Assembly: GCA_905221605.1 (NCBI GenBank)
Contig: CAJNDS010001669.1
Location: 680,001 to 740,000 of the forward strand
Origin: Symbiodinium natans
Taxonomy: Eukaryota > Sar > Dinophyceae > Suessiales > Symbiodiniaceae
Direction: 5' to 3'
Length of the DNA stretch: 60,000 nt
The notes under the pieces are model-generated. The model was not told the origin of the DNA. It ran no database searches and was given only the letters and a program-made list of their open reading frames with translations. How positions within the stretch are numbered: the first letter of the stretch is position 1; each line of letters opens with the position of its first letter. Below are positions 59,298 through 60,000 of this stretch, piece by piece. The position numbers and the translations under genes are program-made.

Positions 59298-59857
59298 TTA
59301 GTGCTTTGATGACAAGCGCTCCTCGCACAGCTTCTTGAACTCCTCGGCCCACTTCTCACTGTCCCCCTTGAACCCATAGAAGTTGGCCTGATTGAGCTCA
59401 GGGGGCTTGCTTCTTTTTGGAGGGAAAATATGTGGAAAGGCTGCCCTGGATCACCAACTTCTCAACACTTCAAGTGTCGCATGCACAGCCGCAATCTCCC
59501 GAACATTACCCCAGTCCTCAGCCCTCATATGGTTATAAGTATAGTTAGAAGTACAGCTACAATTGCTTAATAAGTACCATGAACCTCCAAGTTGGGTCCA
59601 CGGGGCGATGTTGCGGAACTCACCCTCGCTGAGCCAATCGTCACTGTTGAGATCGCAGGCGCGGAAGACTGCGTGGAGGAGGTCTTTGCGTGCCTTGGAG
59701 TCCTTGATCCAGTGCTGGCGGTTGCTGTATCTATCTGCCTGGCTCATGCGCAGTCTACCCGACAGGACAAGCGATCACGTGCCTACCTCTGTGATGCGTC
59801 TTGCTGTGTCCACATGCAGTTCGGCCCAGGCCGGTCCAAAACCCACCCCATCTCCCC
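59298..59857 (-). CDS. EF-hand protein gene, last three exons
   Basis: Exons 59787-59857 (GVGFGPAWAELHVDTARRITE, 5' border tentative), 59602-59738 and 59298-59409, introns GTAGGC..CCAG and GTGGAC..GAAG, all phases consistent. The joined C-terminus has a helix (HWIKDSKARKDLLHAVFRAC), an EF-hand loop DLNSDDWLSEGE with the expected D/N/D and Glu-12, and a second helical part (GFKGDSEKWAEEFKKLCEER) ending LSSKH and TAA. Probably a calcium-binding protein. The second intron contains a left family-1 end (59525-59595). Confidence 0.7.
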
Positions 59858-60000
59858 AAGATCAGCAATCTACAGGACACACTTGCTCAAGCTCCTTGTC
59901 TTCAGAGTTGGAGGTGCCTTGCAAGCCGCATGCTGGGCTGAGAAGGCTTGAAAAAATGGGCACGTGGCGAATTGCGGAGTTGGAGGTCCACCAGCTTTCG

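Overview
The window looks like nuclear DNA of an intron-rich protist, most likely a dinoflagellate. This is inferred from hundreds of interspersed Arabidopsis-type telomere-like heptamers (TTTAGGG/CCCTAAA and variants), very short GC-rich exon-like islands on both strands, GT-AG introns with some GC-AG, several families of short inverted-repeat elements that behave as introns, and a LINE. A 12-base match to the dinoflagellate spliced leader is weak support. There are no bacterial-type operons, and long ORFs are rare.

Layout. About every 150-400 bases the sequence alternates between a heptamer array or a 70-180 base inverted-repeat element and a unique GC-rich island. Many islands hold an open frame ending exactly at splice-like signals. 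In the best cases neighbouring islands join in frame: 8.56-8.85 kb, 13.77-14.05 kb, 15.49-15.76 kb, 55.3-56.06 kb and the EF-hand gene at 59.3-59.9 kb. I list about 70 exon-like islands. GC-rich islands often stay open in several frames, so strand and frame are tentative unless stated. Most encoded proteins were not recognised.

The one long coding unit is a non-LTR retrotransposon on the minus strand (29.5-34.0 kb). It has a coiled-coil ORF1 and an ORF2 with an APE-type endonuclease and a YVDD reverse transcriptase. ORF1 and ORF2 share one frame, split by a single TGA inside a heptamer-like motif, and the element is bounded on both sides by TTTAGGG arrays. Other landmarks are a decayed U6 snRNA copy (49.6 kb), a palindromic 20-mer array joined to a poly-C tract (45.2-45.65 kb), an AT-rich cruciform-like microsatellite (48.0-48.65 kb), a (TTTGGGGGG)n tract (16.07-16.36 kb) and a 360-base tandem duplication that copies an exon (2.9-3.56 kb).

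The main message is that heptamer arrays and short TIR elements seem to form the introns. Exons repeatedly end G|GTTTAGGG or CTTGGAG|GTTCATGG and begin after CCCTAAAC..AG| or CCATGAACCTCCAAG|. This suggests introner-like elements and telomere-like repeats colonising genes.
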